From contig JBMOOH010000009.1 in the NCBI GenBank assembly GCA_049323795.1, forward strand, positions 62,001 to 126,000: a DNA stretch of 64,000 nucleotides, in the 5' to 3' direction. Every line of letters begins with the position of its first letter. The stretch's first letter is position 1. The position numbers and the translations under genes are program-made. The stretch comes from JAOADN01 sp049323795. GTDB lineage: Bacteria > Pseudomonadota > Alphaproteobacteria > Rhodobacterales > Rhodobacteraceae. A model generated the notes under the pieces. The model saw only the letters and a program-made list of their open reading frames with translations. It was not told the origin of the DNA and did not search any database. Positions 49,889 through 58,182 of this stretch are shown here, piece after piece.

Positions 49889-50115
49889 CACCGATGCTCC
49901 CTGATCCAGTCAATCAGGTCGTCCCGCAGGTAGCGGATGACACGATCATTGACGCGCGAGTACTTGGGACCCGTCGCGTCCTTGCGCCAACGGAACAAGC
50001 TCTCGACGGTTACGGAAAGGAACTCGGCTGCTTCTGCCGGGGTCATGACTTCGGGGGCCTGCTGACGCAGGACAAGGGAACGCAGATCAGCGATCTGCTG
50101 AGAAAGTTCTGCCAT
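49888..50115 (-). CDS. AlpA/excisionase-type helix-turn-helix protein
   Basis: The 75-residue protein has a MerR/AlpA-like winged helix: EVMTPAEAAEFLSVTVESLF-RWRKDATGPKYSRV-NDRVIRYLRDDLIDWI. Such small proteins act as excision factors or transcription activators of integrases in satellites and islands. The ATG at 50115 was preferred to a longer frame of 100 codons. It lies 131 bp downstream of the integrase gene on the same strand and is coupled to the 423-residue gene. Confidence 0.82.
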   Translation of the reverse strand: MAELSQQIADLRSLVLRQQAPEVMTPAEAAEFLSVTVESLFRWRKDATGPKYSRVNDRVIRYLRDDLIDWIREHR

Positions 50116-50246
50116 GGGGATACTCCAACGATGGCGATTGCAAGGGATGCCTCTGTGGGCGGTTCTCTCTGCGTTGCAGTCGCCTGGCATTCCTTCCCTA
50201 GAGGGCGAGTGCAGCCGGGACCAACGCCACCGTTGATGCCGACAAG

Positions 50247-51473
50247 TTAGGCAGTCGCCTGGCGGATTTCAATGACATTGGCAGGAGACAATCCGATCCT
50301 CGTGCTGATCACGCTGGCAATGGCGTTCGCCACCTTGCGCTGGCGCTCGACCGGGACCGTGCCATAGAACCCCAAGGACTTCGTTTCACCACCGTTGAGG
50401 GTGTGCCCGGTCAGCCACCGCAGCACCATCTCGCGCGTGTCCACGTCGTGGGTCGCCTCGTCCCAGAGGTGCCGCAGGTCGCCGGGGGCGCTGAGAGCAA
50501 GGCGGTCGAGTTGGTCAAGCGGACCGCGCGCGTCACCGACGATCCGGCGCGACGGGAACACCCAGGCACAATCGTCGAACCGAATCTCGTGCAGGCGCTG
50601 GAACCACCCCTTCACCTGGTCCGCCATGGCGATCAGGCGCTTCTCCTTGACCTTCTTCTGGCCCGTAGTCGCCATCATCGTGCCCGCGACGAGGTCGATG
50701 TCTGCCCAGGTCAAGGCGCGTAGCATTGCCTCGCGCTGGCCCGTGAACCAGCGGATCATCCAAAGCAGGCGGATGTGCTCGTTCTCGACCTTTTCGATCT
50801 CGGCCCAGCGGTCGGCCCAAGAGACCGAAAAGTCGATCTTGCGCTGCTGCATCTTGGGCAGAGTGGCGAGTTTCGGGGTCAGGCCCGGCAGGCGCTTGTT
50901 CAGCATCCGCTCTGCCCGCTTGAACGTGATTCCGAGGACCACGTTGACCTTGTGGGCGGCGAAGGGCTTCTCGTTCACCAGATCGTCGAGCGCCCGCTGG
51001 ATCGCCGCCGTGTCGATCTCGTCCATCTTGTCGTCGGCCCAGGTCGCCAGGTACTTGTCGAAGGCGCGGGTGTAGCTGTCATCCGTCCGCGCGTGGATCG
51101 CGCCGCCGAGCGATGCGGGCCGCGCGCGGCGGTAGCCCATCTCCTTGTCGAAAGCCTCGCGCAGTGTCGGGATACCCGCGCGCTCGACAGCCTTCTCCGC
51201 CTTCGTCGCGACCTTGCCCTCCTTCACGTCGAGCATGATCTTGCCGACCTGATCCTTGGCCCAGGCGCAGTGCATTCCGCGCGTGGCCCACTGGCCGAGT
51301 TTGACGCGCCGGGTCTTCTGGGCCGCGGGGTCCCACTTGACGACGTACCAGGTCTTTGTCCCGCCCGGCGTGACCGACAACTGCAACCCTTTGGCACCGG
51401 GGTCTGAGTACCAGGTCATCGCATCGGCCTTCAGCTTGGCGACGGCGGTGTCTGTGAAGCGGATCTGAGGCAT
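50247..51473 (-). CDS. Tyrosine recombinase (phage-type integrase, DUF4102 N terminus)
   Basis: The 408-residue integrase has an N-terminal arm-binding domain of the DUF4102 type (MTWYSDPGAKGLQLSVTPGG then KTRRVKLGQW), a SAM-like core-binding domain and a catalytic domain with the first arginine in FTGQREAMLRALTW, a second in GDLRHLWDEAT, histidine in LTGHT and the likely nucleophilic tyrosine in SLGFYGTV. It lies 144 bp from attR in the standard place. It should catalyse recombination at the 16-bp core in tRNA-Thr. Confidence 0.94.
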   Translation of the reverse strand: MPQIRFTDTAVAKLKADAMTWYSDPGAKGLQLSVTPGGTKTWYVVKWDPAAQKTRRVKLGQWATRGMHCAWAKDQVGKIMLDVKEGKVATKAEKAVERAGIPTLREAFDKEMGYRRARPASLGGAIHARTDDSYTRAFDKYLATWADDKMDEIDTAAIQRALDDLVNEKPFAAHKVNVVLGITFKRAERMLNKRLPGLTPKLATLPKMQQRKIDFSVSWADRWAEIEKVENEHIRLLWMIRWFTGQREAMLRALTWADIDLVAGTMMATTGQKKVKEKRLIAMADQVKGWFQRLHEIRFDDCAWVFPSRRIVGDARGPLDQLDRLALSAPGDLRHLWDEATHDVDTREMVLRWLTGHTLNGGETKSLGFYGTVPVERQRKVANAIASVISTRIGLSPANVIEIRQATA

Positions 51474-51616
51474 CTCGTAAGTCCTTGCAACTGGCGATTA
51501 TTTGCAAGGTTCACGATACGTTCCAACGCCAGTCTAACCCAACCGATAATTGGTCAAGCACCTGATTTTATTGGAGTTTGTTGGTGTAAGCCTACCGTAT
51601 GTTGGTGGCTTTTTCG
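51474..51616. promoter_or_regulatory. Integrase upstream/attR arm region
   Basis: 143 bp between the integrase start and the attR core, AT-rich. It contains CCTTGCAA (51483-51490) and TTTGCAAGG (51501-51509), matching the candidate arm sites near attL, and must hold the integrase promoter. Confidence 0.45.
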
Positions 51617-51632
51617 CATTACGAATGACGTG
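51617..51632. repeat. attR core
   Basis: CATTACGAATGACGTG, identical to attL at 36284-36299. Element sequence is to the left (GCTTTTTCG) and host tRNA sequence to the right. Confidence 0.92.
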
Positions 51633-51656
51633 CTCTACCAGCTGAGCTACACCGGC
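51617..51656 (-). pseudogene. 5' half of the split host tRNA-Thr(CGU) gene
   Basis: On the minus strand it reads acceptor GCCGGTG, TA, D arm GCTC-AGCTGGTA-GAGC, then anticodon stem and loop up to TTCGTAATG, where element DNA begins. The 3' half is 15.3 kb away at 36248-36299. No compensating 3' half is supplied by the element at this junction, so the transcript from the native promoter cannot make a functional tRNA. Confidence 0.93.
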
Positions 51657-51697
51657 GTGGCGGGGCTGATAGCACCATCCAACCGGGGTGTGTAGCC

Positions 51698-53137
51698 CTA
51701 TTTTTCCGGCTCGGAGACGATCTCGGCGTCAGCTGCGCCGGCGGGGTCCGGAGGCGTCCGCGGACGGCCAACGATCAGCGGGAGCATGTCCGTCCCGTTC
51801 GGCATCGGCACCCCGCCGCCCGCTGGCTCGCGCCAGCTCAGGGTGTCGAATCCGCCACAGTTGTCGCAGACGGGGGCCCAGTCGCGCATGATGTTCTGGC
51901 ACCTGTCGCAGCACCATTGCGGGCCGCGGCTTGCGGTCAGGGCCCGGGTCAGCCAGCCCCGGACGATGGCGTCGTCGCTTCCCTCGCCGCGCTCGATCGC
52001 GGCCATGATGGTGAGGGCGCGCGCGGTCGGGTGGGTGTCGGGAAGCTCGCCGAGCGCGCGGCGCGCGGCCGGAAAGTCCTCGGCCGCGATGCTGAGCTCG
52101 GCCCTGAGGAGCCGCGCCTCCTCGTGGTCCGGCCGAAGCCGGAGCAGCGGCTCGAACCGGGCCAGACGTGCGGCGGGGGTTTCTTCGGGCACGATCCGCG
52201 CGAAGGCTGCGGCAAGGTCCGGGTGGGGCTGGGCGTCCCATGCCTTGCGCAGGATCCGGTCGGCGTAGCGGGGCTTTCCCTTGGCGACATAGCTGTCGGC
52301 GGCCATGACGGCGGCGGGAATGAGGTCGGGAGAGGCCTTGTTGGCCGCGATTGCCGCCTCGCGCGATTCGATCGAGGCGGAGTCGGCCAGGATGCCCCTG
52401 GCCTCCTGCAGGGCCATGATCGCGTCGCGGCGGCGATGCACGTCGCGCGGCAGGAGGCCCTGCCGCACCTTCGCCCCGAGAACCTGCCGCGCGCCCTTCC
52501 AGTCGCCGGCGCCGGCCTGGAGGCGCAGCAGCGTGTCCTGCACCTCGGGGTGGCGCGGCTTGAGCGCAAAGGCCTTCTCGGCCAGCTTCAGGGCGGTTTC
52601 GCTGTCGCCCTCGCTGATCTTCTGCCGCATGAGGCCGCGGATGCCCGCGAACCGGGTGCGGTCATCCCCGAGGAGGCGCTTGTAGACCTCGGTCGCGGTC
52701 CGGGTATCGCCCGAGATCTCGGCTGCCTGGGCGGACAGAAGGTTGGTCAGGTCGGGGCGGCCGAGGTAGCGCTCGGCGCGCGCGGCCTTGGCCATGGCGA
52801 GCTTGCCCTCGCCCGAGGCGATGGCGAGCATTCCCTCGGCCAGCGCCTGATAGCCGCGCCGTTCCCGGCTGCGGTCGAAGAAGCGCGAGAGGGCGGTTTC
52901 GTCGCCGCTGGCGAAGCGCAGGATGGCAACGACAAGTCCGGCGGCCTTCAGAAGCAGCCAGACCGCGATGACCAGCAGCACCGCCGCCACGACCGCCTGG
53001 ACCGGGCCGAGCGTCAGTTCGAGGTTCGCGACGGCAATCCGCACGCCGCCGCCCGTCTCGAGCAGGATCGTCGCCCCGAGCGTGAGGGCCGCGATGACCG
53101 CGACGAAGAAGGCAATCCTGAGGAAGGACCAGATCAC
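51698..53137 (-). CDS. hemY: HemY protein (heme biosynthesis-associated TPR protein)
   Basis: The 479-residue protein has two N-terminal membrane helices (IWSFLRIAFFVAVIAALTL and VQAVVAAVLLVIAVWLLLKA), a TPR-like body (YQALAEGMLAIASGEGKLAM) and the alphaproteobacterial C-terminal zinc ribbon with CDRC and CDNCG. The start is a GTG at 53137 preceded by AAGGGG. It is the last gene of hemD-mitofilin-hemY. Its exact part in heme synthesis is not settled in the family. Confidence 0.92.
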   Translation of the reverse strand: MIWSFLRIAFFVAVIAALTLGATILLETGGGVRIAVANLELTLGPVQAVVAAVLLVIAVWLLLKAAGLVVAILRFASGDETALSRFFDRSRERRGYQALAEGMLAIASGEGKLAMAKAARAERYLGRPDLTNLLSAQAAEISGDTRTATEVYKRLLGDDRTRFAGIRGLMRQKISEGDSETALKLAEKAFALKPRHPEVQDTLLRLQAGAGDWKGARQVLGAKVRQGLLPRDVHRRRDAIMALQEARGILADSASIESREAAIAANKASPDLIPAAVMAADSYVAKGKPRYADRILRKAWDAQPHPDLAAAFARIVPEETPAARLARFEPLLRLRPDHEEARLLRAELSIAAEDFPAARRALGELPDTHPTARALTIMAAIERGEGSDDAIVRGWLTRALTASRGPQWCCDRCQNIMRDWAPVCDNCGGFDTLSWREPAGGGVPMPNGTDMLPLIVGRPRTPPDPAGAADAEIVSEPEK

Positions 53138-53150
53138 GCGGCGCCCCCCT

Positions 53151-54476
53151 TCAGTCCGTCTGTGCCGCGACCGCCTCGACCGCGGCGACCGCCGCGATCC
53201 GGCGTCCGGCCAGCGCCACCCACTCGGCCATGCGCGCCCGGCCGGCCTCGGGCAGGCCGCCGATCTCGGCGACGGCGGCGGGCAGGTCGCCCGCCCGCAG
53301 CGCCGCTTCGGCGCGCGACAGGACGGCGTCGGGGTCGTTCCCCGCGCGCGGGCTGAGAGACCGCGCCCCGCTCTCGGCGCGGAGGAACGCCCAGACGCGG
53401 CCGAGGGTCCCGTCACCGGCGGTCTCGCGCAGCGACAGCGTCAGGGCGGCGCGGGCGGCGTCGGGGAAGGCTTCGGTCAGGGCCGTCATGCTCGGGACCC
53501 CGCCGGACTGGTCAAGGAGCGCCTGCGGCACCGCGACACCCGCGGCGGCGAGCTCTGCGAGCGCCGTCGAGATCGGTGCCCCGTTCTGCAGGGCCGCCCG
53601 CAGATGGCTGACCGCGGCCCGCGCCGAGGCGGCCCTGGCGGTGGCCTCGGCCTCGGCCTTGAGTGCCGCGGCCCGCTCTTCGGCGGCCTTCACGCGGGCT
53701 TCGGCCTCCCTCGCGGCGGATGCAAGGCGCGCCTCGGCCTCGGCGGCGGCGGCCTTCTGGGTCTCGACCAGCCGGCGCATCTCGTCGAGTGCCGGGGCGA
53801 TGGGGGACGCGGCGGCGCCGGCGGCGTCCACTGCGGCGCCGGGCGCCGCCGTTCCGGCCGGGCGCTCCTCGAGGGCCGCGATCCTCTGCGCGGCGGCATC
53901 GATCCGCCTGCCGAGATCGCCCAGCGCGGCCTCCGTTGCCGACAGCCGCCCGTCCAGCGCATCGGCTCTGGCCGCGGCGTCCGCGGCCCCGGCGGCCGAT
54001 GCCAGTGCCCTGTCGAGACCGGCGCGCAGATCGGCCAGCTCCTTCCGCATCGCGGCGAGGTCGTCGCCCTGCGTCTTGACCGCACCGAGAAGCGCGATCT
54101 CCCGGGACGTGGCCGCAGGCTCGGAAAGGCCGCCGGGCAGCAGGTACAGAACCGCGCCCCCCCCGATCCCGGCTGCAACCAGTCCGCCGAGGACGATCCC
54201 TGCGAAGACGCCGGCCCCGCCCCGCCGCGGGGCGGGCGGGTCTGCGGGCGGGTCCGCCCCTTCCGCCGCCGCATCCGCTGCGGCCCGGGGATCCGCCTGG
54301 GGGTCCGGTCGTGGGCCCCACGCGCCCGGCCCGCCCCCGGGTCCGTCCATGCCGACGGATCCGGGTGCGCCGGCATCCGGCGCGCGCCCCCCGGCCCCCT
54401 GATCTTCGCCGGAGACGGCCGCTTCCCCGGCGGGATCGGGCCGGCGTCCGGTCTGGGTCTTCGAGTTTCTCGCCAC
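53151..54476 (-). CDS. Mitofilin-like inner-membrane protein (COG4223)
   Basis: The 441-residue protein has a disordered cytoplasmic N terminus rich in Gly/Pro/Asp, one membrane helix (FAGIVLGGLVAAGIGGGAVLY, here given in part as FAGIVLGGLVAAGIGGG), a long coiled coil (about residues 130-300) and the C-terminal mitofilin signature region. Alphaproteobacterial homologues shape intracytoplasmic membranes and are encoded next to hemD/hemY, as here. The GTG at 54476 has AGGAA upstream; the ORF extends 27 codons further without support. Confidence 0.88.
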   Translation of the reverse strand: MARNSKTQTGRRPDPAGEAAVSGEDQGAGGRAPDAGAPGSVGMDGPGGGPGAWGPRPDPQADPRAAADAAAEGADPPADPPAPRRGGAGVFAGIVLGGLVAAGIGGGAVLYLLPGGLSEPAATSREIALLGAVKTQGDDLAAMRKELADLRAGLDRALASAAGAADAAARADALDGRLSATEAALGDLGRRIDAAAQRIAALEERPAGTAAPGAAVDAAGAAASPIAPALDEMRRLVETQKAAAAEAEARLASAAREAEARVKAAEERAAALKAEAEATARAASARAAVSHLRAALQNGAPISTALAELAAAGVAVPQALLDQSGGVPSMTALTEAFPDAARAALTLSLRETAGDGTLGRVWAFLRAESGARSLSPRAGNDPDAVLSRAEAALRAGDLPAAVAEIGGLPEAGRARMAEWVALAGRRIAAVAAVEAVAAQTD

Positions 54477-54620
54477 GTCGCCTGTTCCTAGCTCGGCCGG
54501 AGTCCGGCTGTTGAGCGGGCCGTCCCGCGGGCAGAGATGTTCCCGCGCGGCATTCACGCGGCGCGGCTTCCCCCGGCCAATCTAATGGCGGCCTCCGGCC
54601 GTCTCAAGCAGGCATCTCGA

Positions 54621-55346
54621 TCAGCGCTTGGCCAGCGCCCGGAGCGCGTCGATCATCGCGGCGGCCCCGGGATGCGCTGCCGTCACGATTCGGGCCGGAT
54701 GCAGGGGTGCCGCCGCATCGGCGACGGCGCCGCTCATGCAGGCCACGAGAAGGCGGGCGCGCGGATGCCCGATGGCTTCGGCGGCAAGCCGCGCAGACCG
54801 GGGCGAGAACAGCGGAAGCAGGACGGGGCCGCGCGCGGCGAGCGCCGCCGCCGCCGCCGGCGACAGGGGAAGCGGAACCTGCGCATAGGCGAGCAGTTCG
54901 GCGACAGGGATGCCCGCCGCCGCAAGCCGCCCGGCGAGGTCCGCCGCGACATGCGTGCCGCGCACATACAGGCAGGGCCCGCGGACCCCGGCCGACCGCA
55001 GCATCGCGGCGAGACCGTCACCGTCCCCCGGCCCGGTCCGGACATCGGCAAAGCCGGCTTCGGCCGCGCGCTCGGCGGTGCGGGACCCGACGCACCAGGC
55101 GCGCGCGCCCCTGCCCGGCGCGAGCCGGGCGAAGGCGTCCACCGCGTTCTCGGATGTGAACAGGATCTCGGGCGTGTCGGGCGGCGGCCGGTCCGGCACA
55201 AGGAAGTCGATCCGGGTGAGGGGTGACAGCAGGACCGGCCAGTCCTGCCCGACGCGGTTCCTGAACTGGCGGGCGAATCGCTGCGACTGGGCCTCGGGCC
55301 GCGTGAGCAGAAGCGGGGGGCGCGTGTCGTCGGACGGGGGCGTCAC
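54621..55346 (-). CDS. hemD: Uroporphyrinogen-III synthase
   Basis: HemD closes hydroxymethylbilane to uroporphyrinogen III. The 241-residue protein has the weakly conserved family pattern: LLTRPEAQSQRFARQF at the start, ILFTSENAVDAFARL, a Thr/Ser-rich hinge, LYVRGTHVAADLAGRL, and LLPLFSPRSARLAAEAI. It is upstream of mitofilin-like and hemY genes on the same strand. hemC, often next to hemD, is not in the window. Confidence 0.88.
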   Translation of the reverse strand: MTPPSDDTRPPLLLTRPEAQSQRFARQFRNRVGQDWPVLLSPLTRIDFLVPDRPPPDTPEILFTSENAVDAFARLAPGRGARAWCVGSRTAERAAEAGFADVRTGPGDGDGLAAMLRSAGVRGPCLYVRGTHVAADLAGRLAAAGIPVAELLAYAQVPLPLSPAAAAALAARGPVLLPLFSPRSARLAAEAIGHPRARLLVACMSGAVADAAAPLHPARIVTAAHPGAAAMIDALRALAKR

Positions 55347-55434
55347 GGGACACCTTCGGATTGTGCGGCGGCACGCCCGGTGTTACCTGCCGGGCACTGC
55401 CCTTGCAACGGCAGAGCGGCGATGGCGGGTGGCG

Positions 55435-56529
55435 ATGACGCGGTTAGTCACGGTTCTCGGACTCGAGTCGAGCTGCGACGACACCGCCGCCGCGGTCGTC
55501 CGGCTGGACGGAGACACCCCGCGGATCATGTCCTCGGTCGTCTGGGGGCAGGAGCCGCTGCACGCGGCCTTCGGCGGCGTCGTCCCCGAGATCGCGGCGC
55601 GCGCCCATGCCGAGCGGCTCGACCTCTGCGTCGAGGCGGCGTTCGCCGAGGCCGGGATCGGCCTGTGCGACATCGACGCCGTCGCGGTCACGGCGGGGCC
55701 GGGGCTGATCGGCGGCGTCGTCGCCGGAGTGATGTGCGCGAAGGGACTCGCTGCAGGATCGGGGCTGCCGCTCGTCGGGGTGAACCATCTCGCGGGTCAC
55801 GCCCTGACCGCGCGCCTGACGGATGCTGCACGGTTCCCGTATCTGGTGCTGCTGGTGTCGGGCGGGCATTGCCAGTTCCTTGTCGTCCACGGCCCGGACC
55901 GTTTCCAGCGCCTCGGCGGCACGATCGACGACGCCCCCGGCGAGGCCTTCGACAAGACGGCGAAGATCCTCGGACTGCCGCTTCCGGGGGGACCGAGCGT
56001 CGAGGCCGAGGCGGCGCGCGGCGATCCGGCGCGGCTGCGGTTGCCGCGTCCGCTGCTGGACCGGCCGGGCTGCGACATGTCGTTCTCGGGCCTCAAGACC
56101 GCCGTCCTGCGGCTGCGCGACGAGCTTTCCGCCGGGACGGGGACCCTGCGCGAGGCCGACCGGGCGGATATCTGCGCGGCGTTCCAGGCCGCCGTCGCCG
56201 ATGTCCTGGCCGAGAAGACGGAGCGCGCGCTCGGGCTCTACCTGGGCATCGGGCCGGACCGGCCCCTCATGGCAGTCGCCGGCGGGGTCGCCGCCAACCG
56301 CACGATCCGGGCGCGCCTGATGGCGGTGGCCGGGGCGCAGGGCGCCGCCTTTGCCGCACCGCCGCTGCCCTTATGCACCGACAACGCCGCGATGATCGCC
56401 TGGGCCGGGATCGAGCGGCTGCGACTGGGGCTCGTGGACGACCTGACGCTGTCGCCTCGCCCGCGCTGGCCGCTCGACGATCGCGCCCCGGCGATGCTCG
56501 GCTCGGGCCGCAAGGGGGCCAAGGCATGA
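55435..56529 (+). CDS. tsaD: tRNA N6-adenosine threonylcarbamoyltransferase
   Basis: TsaD transfers threonylcarbamoyl to A37 of ANN-reading tRNAs, including tRNA-Thr. The 364-residue protein starts VTVLGLESSCDDTAAAVV, with the metal-binding GVNHLAGHALTA, LLVSGGHCQFL, and AVAGGVAANRTIRARL, and ends with MLGSGRKGAKA. The ATG at 55435 gives the standard start. It is divergent from hemD and coupled to gpsA by an ATGA overlap. Confidence 0.96.
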   Translation: MTRLVTVLGLESSCDDTAAAVVRLDGDTPRIMSSVVWGQEPLHAAFGGVVPEIAARAHAERLDLCVEAAFAEAGIGLCDIDAVAVTAGPGLIGGVVAGVMCAKGLAAGSGLPLVGVNHLAGHALTARLTDAARFPYLVLLVSGGHCQFLVVHGPDRFQRLGGTIDDAPGEAFDKTAKILGLPLPGGPSVEAEAARGDPARLRLPRPLLDRPGCDMSFSGLKTAVLRLRDELSAGTGTLREADRADICAAFQAAVADVLAEKTERALGLYLGIGPDRPLMAVAGGVAANRTIRARLMAVAGAQGAAFAAPPLPLCTDNAAMIAWAGIERLRLGLVDDLTLSPRPRWPLDDRAPAMLGSGRKGAKA

Positions 56530-57494
56530 GGGTTTCGGTTCTCGGGGCGGGGGCTTTCGGCACCGCGCTGGCCGTGGTCCTGGCCGGTGCCGGGCGAGAG
56601 GTGACGCTCTGGACGCGCGACGCGGCGCAGTGCAGGGCGATGCGCGCCGCCGGACGCAACGACCGCTATCTGCCGGACGTGCCGTTCCCGCCGGGGCTTT
56701 CGGCAAGTGACGCGCTCGACGAGGCGGCTGCCGCGCCCATCCTCCTCCTGGCCGTGCCGATGCAGTCGCTCGGCGCGCTTCTGGGATCGCTGCCGGAAAC
56801 CGCGGGCAAGGATCTCGTGTCCTGCGCGAAGGGCATCGACCTGGCCACCGGCCTCGGTTCCACCGGGCTGATCGCGGCCCATGCACCGGGGGCGACCGCG
56901 GCGGTGCTGTCCGGGCCGGGCTTTGCCGCCGACATCGCCCGCGGTCTTCCGACGGCCCTGACGCTCGGCTGCCGCGACGAAGGCCGCGCCCTGGCGCTGC
57001 AGGAGGCCCTGTCGGCACCCGCCCTGCGGCTCTACCGCACCGATGACACGTGGGGCGTGGAACTCGGGGGGGCGCTGAAGAACGTGGTGGCGATCGGCGC
57101 CGGCGTGGTTGCGGGCGCGGGCCTTGGCGAGAGCGCGAGGGCGGCGCTGGTGACGCGGGGCTTTGCCGAGATGGCCCGCCTCGCCCGGGCGGCCGGCGCG
57201 CGGGCGGAAACGCTCGCCGGTCTGTCGGGGCTCGGCGACCTGATCCTCACCTCCACCTCGCACCAGTCGCGGAACTTCCGCTTCGGCCTCGCGCTGGGGG
57301 CCGGGGAAACGCCTGTGGCGAACGTCACCGTCGAAGGCAGGGCGACGGCGCGCGCCGCGCTCGCCCTGGCGGCGCGCCTCGGCATCGACCTGCCCGTCAC
57401 CGCCACGGTCGCGGCGCTGATTGACCGGCGCCTCACGCTGGGCGAGGCTGTGGCCGCGCTTCTGTCGAGACCGCTGACCAGGGAGTGGACGTGA
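56526..57494 (+). CDS. gpsA: NAD(P)-dependent glycerol-3-phosphate dehydrogenase
   Basis: GpsA makes sn-glycerol 3-phosphate for phospholipids from dihydroxyacetone phosphate. The 322-residue protein has the Rossmann motif VLGAGAFGTALA, the VSCAKGID segment, VLSGPGFAADIARGLPTA, the catalytic lysine in GALKNVVAIGAG and the GLGDLILTSTSHQSRNFRFG block. It is part of the tsaD-gpsA-yciI-eve string of overlapping genes. Confidence 0.96.
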   Translation: MRVSVLGAGAFGTALAVVLAGAGREVTLWTRDAAQCRAMRAAGRNDRYLPDVPFPPGLSASDALDEAAAAPILLLAVPMQSLGALLGSLPETAGKDLVSCAKGIDLATGLGSTGLIAAHAPGATAAVLSGPGFAADIARGLPTALTLGCRDEGRALALQEALSAPALRLYRTDDTWGVELGGALKNVVAIGAGVVAGAGLGESARAALVTRGFAEMARLARAAGARAETLAGLSGLGDLILTSTSHQSRNFRFGLALGAGETPVANVTVEGRATARAALALAARLGIDLPVTATVAALIDRRLTLGEAVAALLSRPLTREWT

Positions 57495-57763
57495 TGCTTG
57501 TGGCGCTGATCTGCCGGGACCGGCCGGGCAGGCTTGCGACCCGCACCGCGACGCGGTCCGCGCATCTCGACCACATCAGGGACACCGGGGTCGTGCAGAT
57601 GGCCGGCCCCCTGGTCGAGAACGGCGCGATGTGCGGATCGCTGATCGTCCTCGATGTCCCCGGCCTGGCGGAAGCGCGGGCCTGGGCCGCGGCCGACCCC
57701 TACGCCAGGGCCGGTCTCTTCGACCGGGTGGACGTGATCGAGTGGCGCAAGGTCATCGGCTGA
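57494..57763 (+). CDS. YciI-like protein
   Basis: An 89-residue protein of the YCII family (dimeric alpha/beta fold), starting MLVALICRDRPGRL and containing HLDHIRDTGVVQMAGPL and the terminal DVIEWRKVIG. The reaction is unknown in general. The ATG overlaps the gpsA stop (TGATG); a GTG three codons upstream is also in frame. Confidence 0.9.
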   Translation: MLVALICRDRPGRLATRTATRSAHLDHIRDTGVVQMAGPLVENGAMCGSLIVLDVPGLAEARAWAAADPYARAGLFDRVDVIEWRKVIG

Positions 57764-58182
57764 TGGCGTACTGGCTGTTCAAGTCGGAGCCCGATGTCTG
57801 GAGCTGGGATCAGCAGGTCGCGAAGGGCGATGCGGGCGAGGAATGGCACGGCATCCGCAACTACCAGGCGCGCAACAACATGCGGGCGATGACGGTGGGC
57901 GACCAGGGGTTCTTCTATCACTCGAACATCGGCAAGGAGATCGTCGGGATCGTCGAGGTGATCGCGCTTTCGCACCCCGACAGCACGACCGACGATCCGC
58001 GCTGGGACTGCGTGGACATCCGGGCGGTCCGGCCGCTGGCGCGGGCGGTGACGCTCGAGGCCTGCAGGGCCGACCCGCGCCTGGCCGGGATGGTGCTGGT
58101 CAACAACACACGGCTGTCGGTGCAGCCGGTGACCGGGGACGAGTGGCGCGTCGTCTGCGAGCTGGGCGGGGTCCGGCCCTGA
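57763..58182 (+). CDS. EVE-domain protein
   Basis: The 139-residue protein is a stand-alone EVE domain (PUA-like), starting MAYWLFKSEPDVWSWDQQV and containing HGIRNYQARNNMRAMTVGDQ and FFYHSNIGKEIVGIVEV. EVE domains bind modified bases in DNA or RNA. It overlaps the YciI gene by one base and is last in the tsaD operon; pairing with a tRNA modification gene suggests an RNA-related role. Confidence 0.92.
   Translation: MAYWLFKSEPDVWSWDQQVAKGDAGEEWHGIRNYQARNNMRAMTVGDQGFFYHSNIGKEIVGIVEVIALSHPDSTTDDPRWDCVDIRAVRPLARAVTLEACRADPRLAGMVLVNNTRLSVQPVTGDEWRVVCELGGVRP

Larger units (their letters stand above)
36284..51632. mobile_element. 15.3 kb integrated element, probable phage satellite (or decayed prophage)
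   Basis: The element is bounded by identical 16-bp repeats CATTACGAATGACGTG (36284-36299 and 51617-51632) that split a host tRNA-Thr gene. It encodes integrase and an AlpA/Xis-type protein at the right end, a DUF4055-type portal, TerS-like protein and two-gene large terminase, several unknown proteins, and a cargo zone next to attL. No capsid, tail, lysis or primase gene could be recognised. Its base composition is visibly more AT-rich than the host DNA, most of all at 36.5-38.4 kb. It carries its own tRNA-Thr(CGU). Confidence 0.9.

Noticed and set aside
36284..51632. Relation of the element to the Rhodobacter gene transfer agent (GTA)
   Set aside because: GTA clusters have terL-portal-protease-capsid-tail genes in one run and no integrase or att sites. 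This element has att repeats and an integrase but no capsid or tail.
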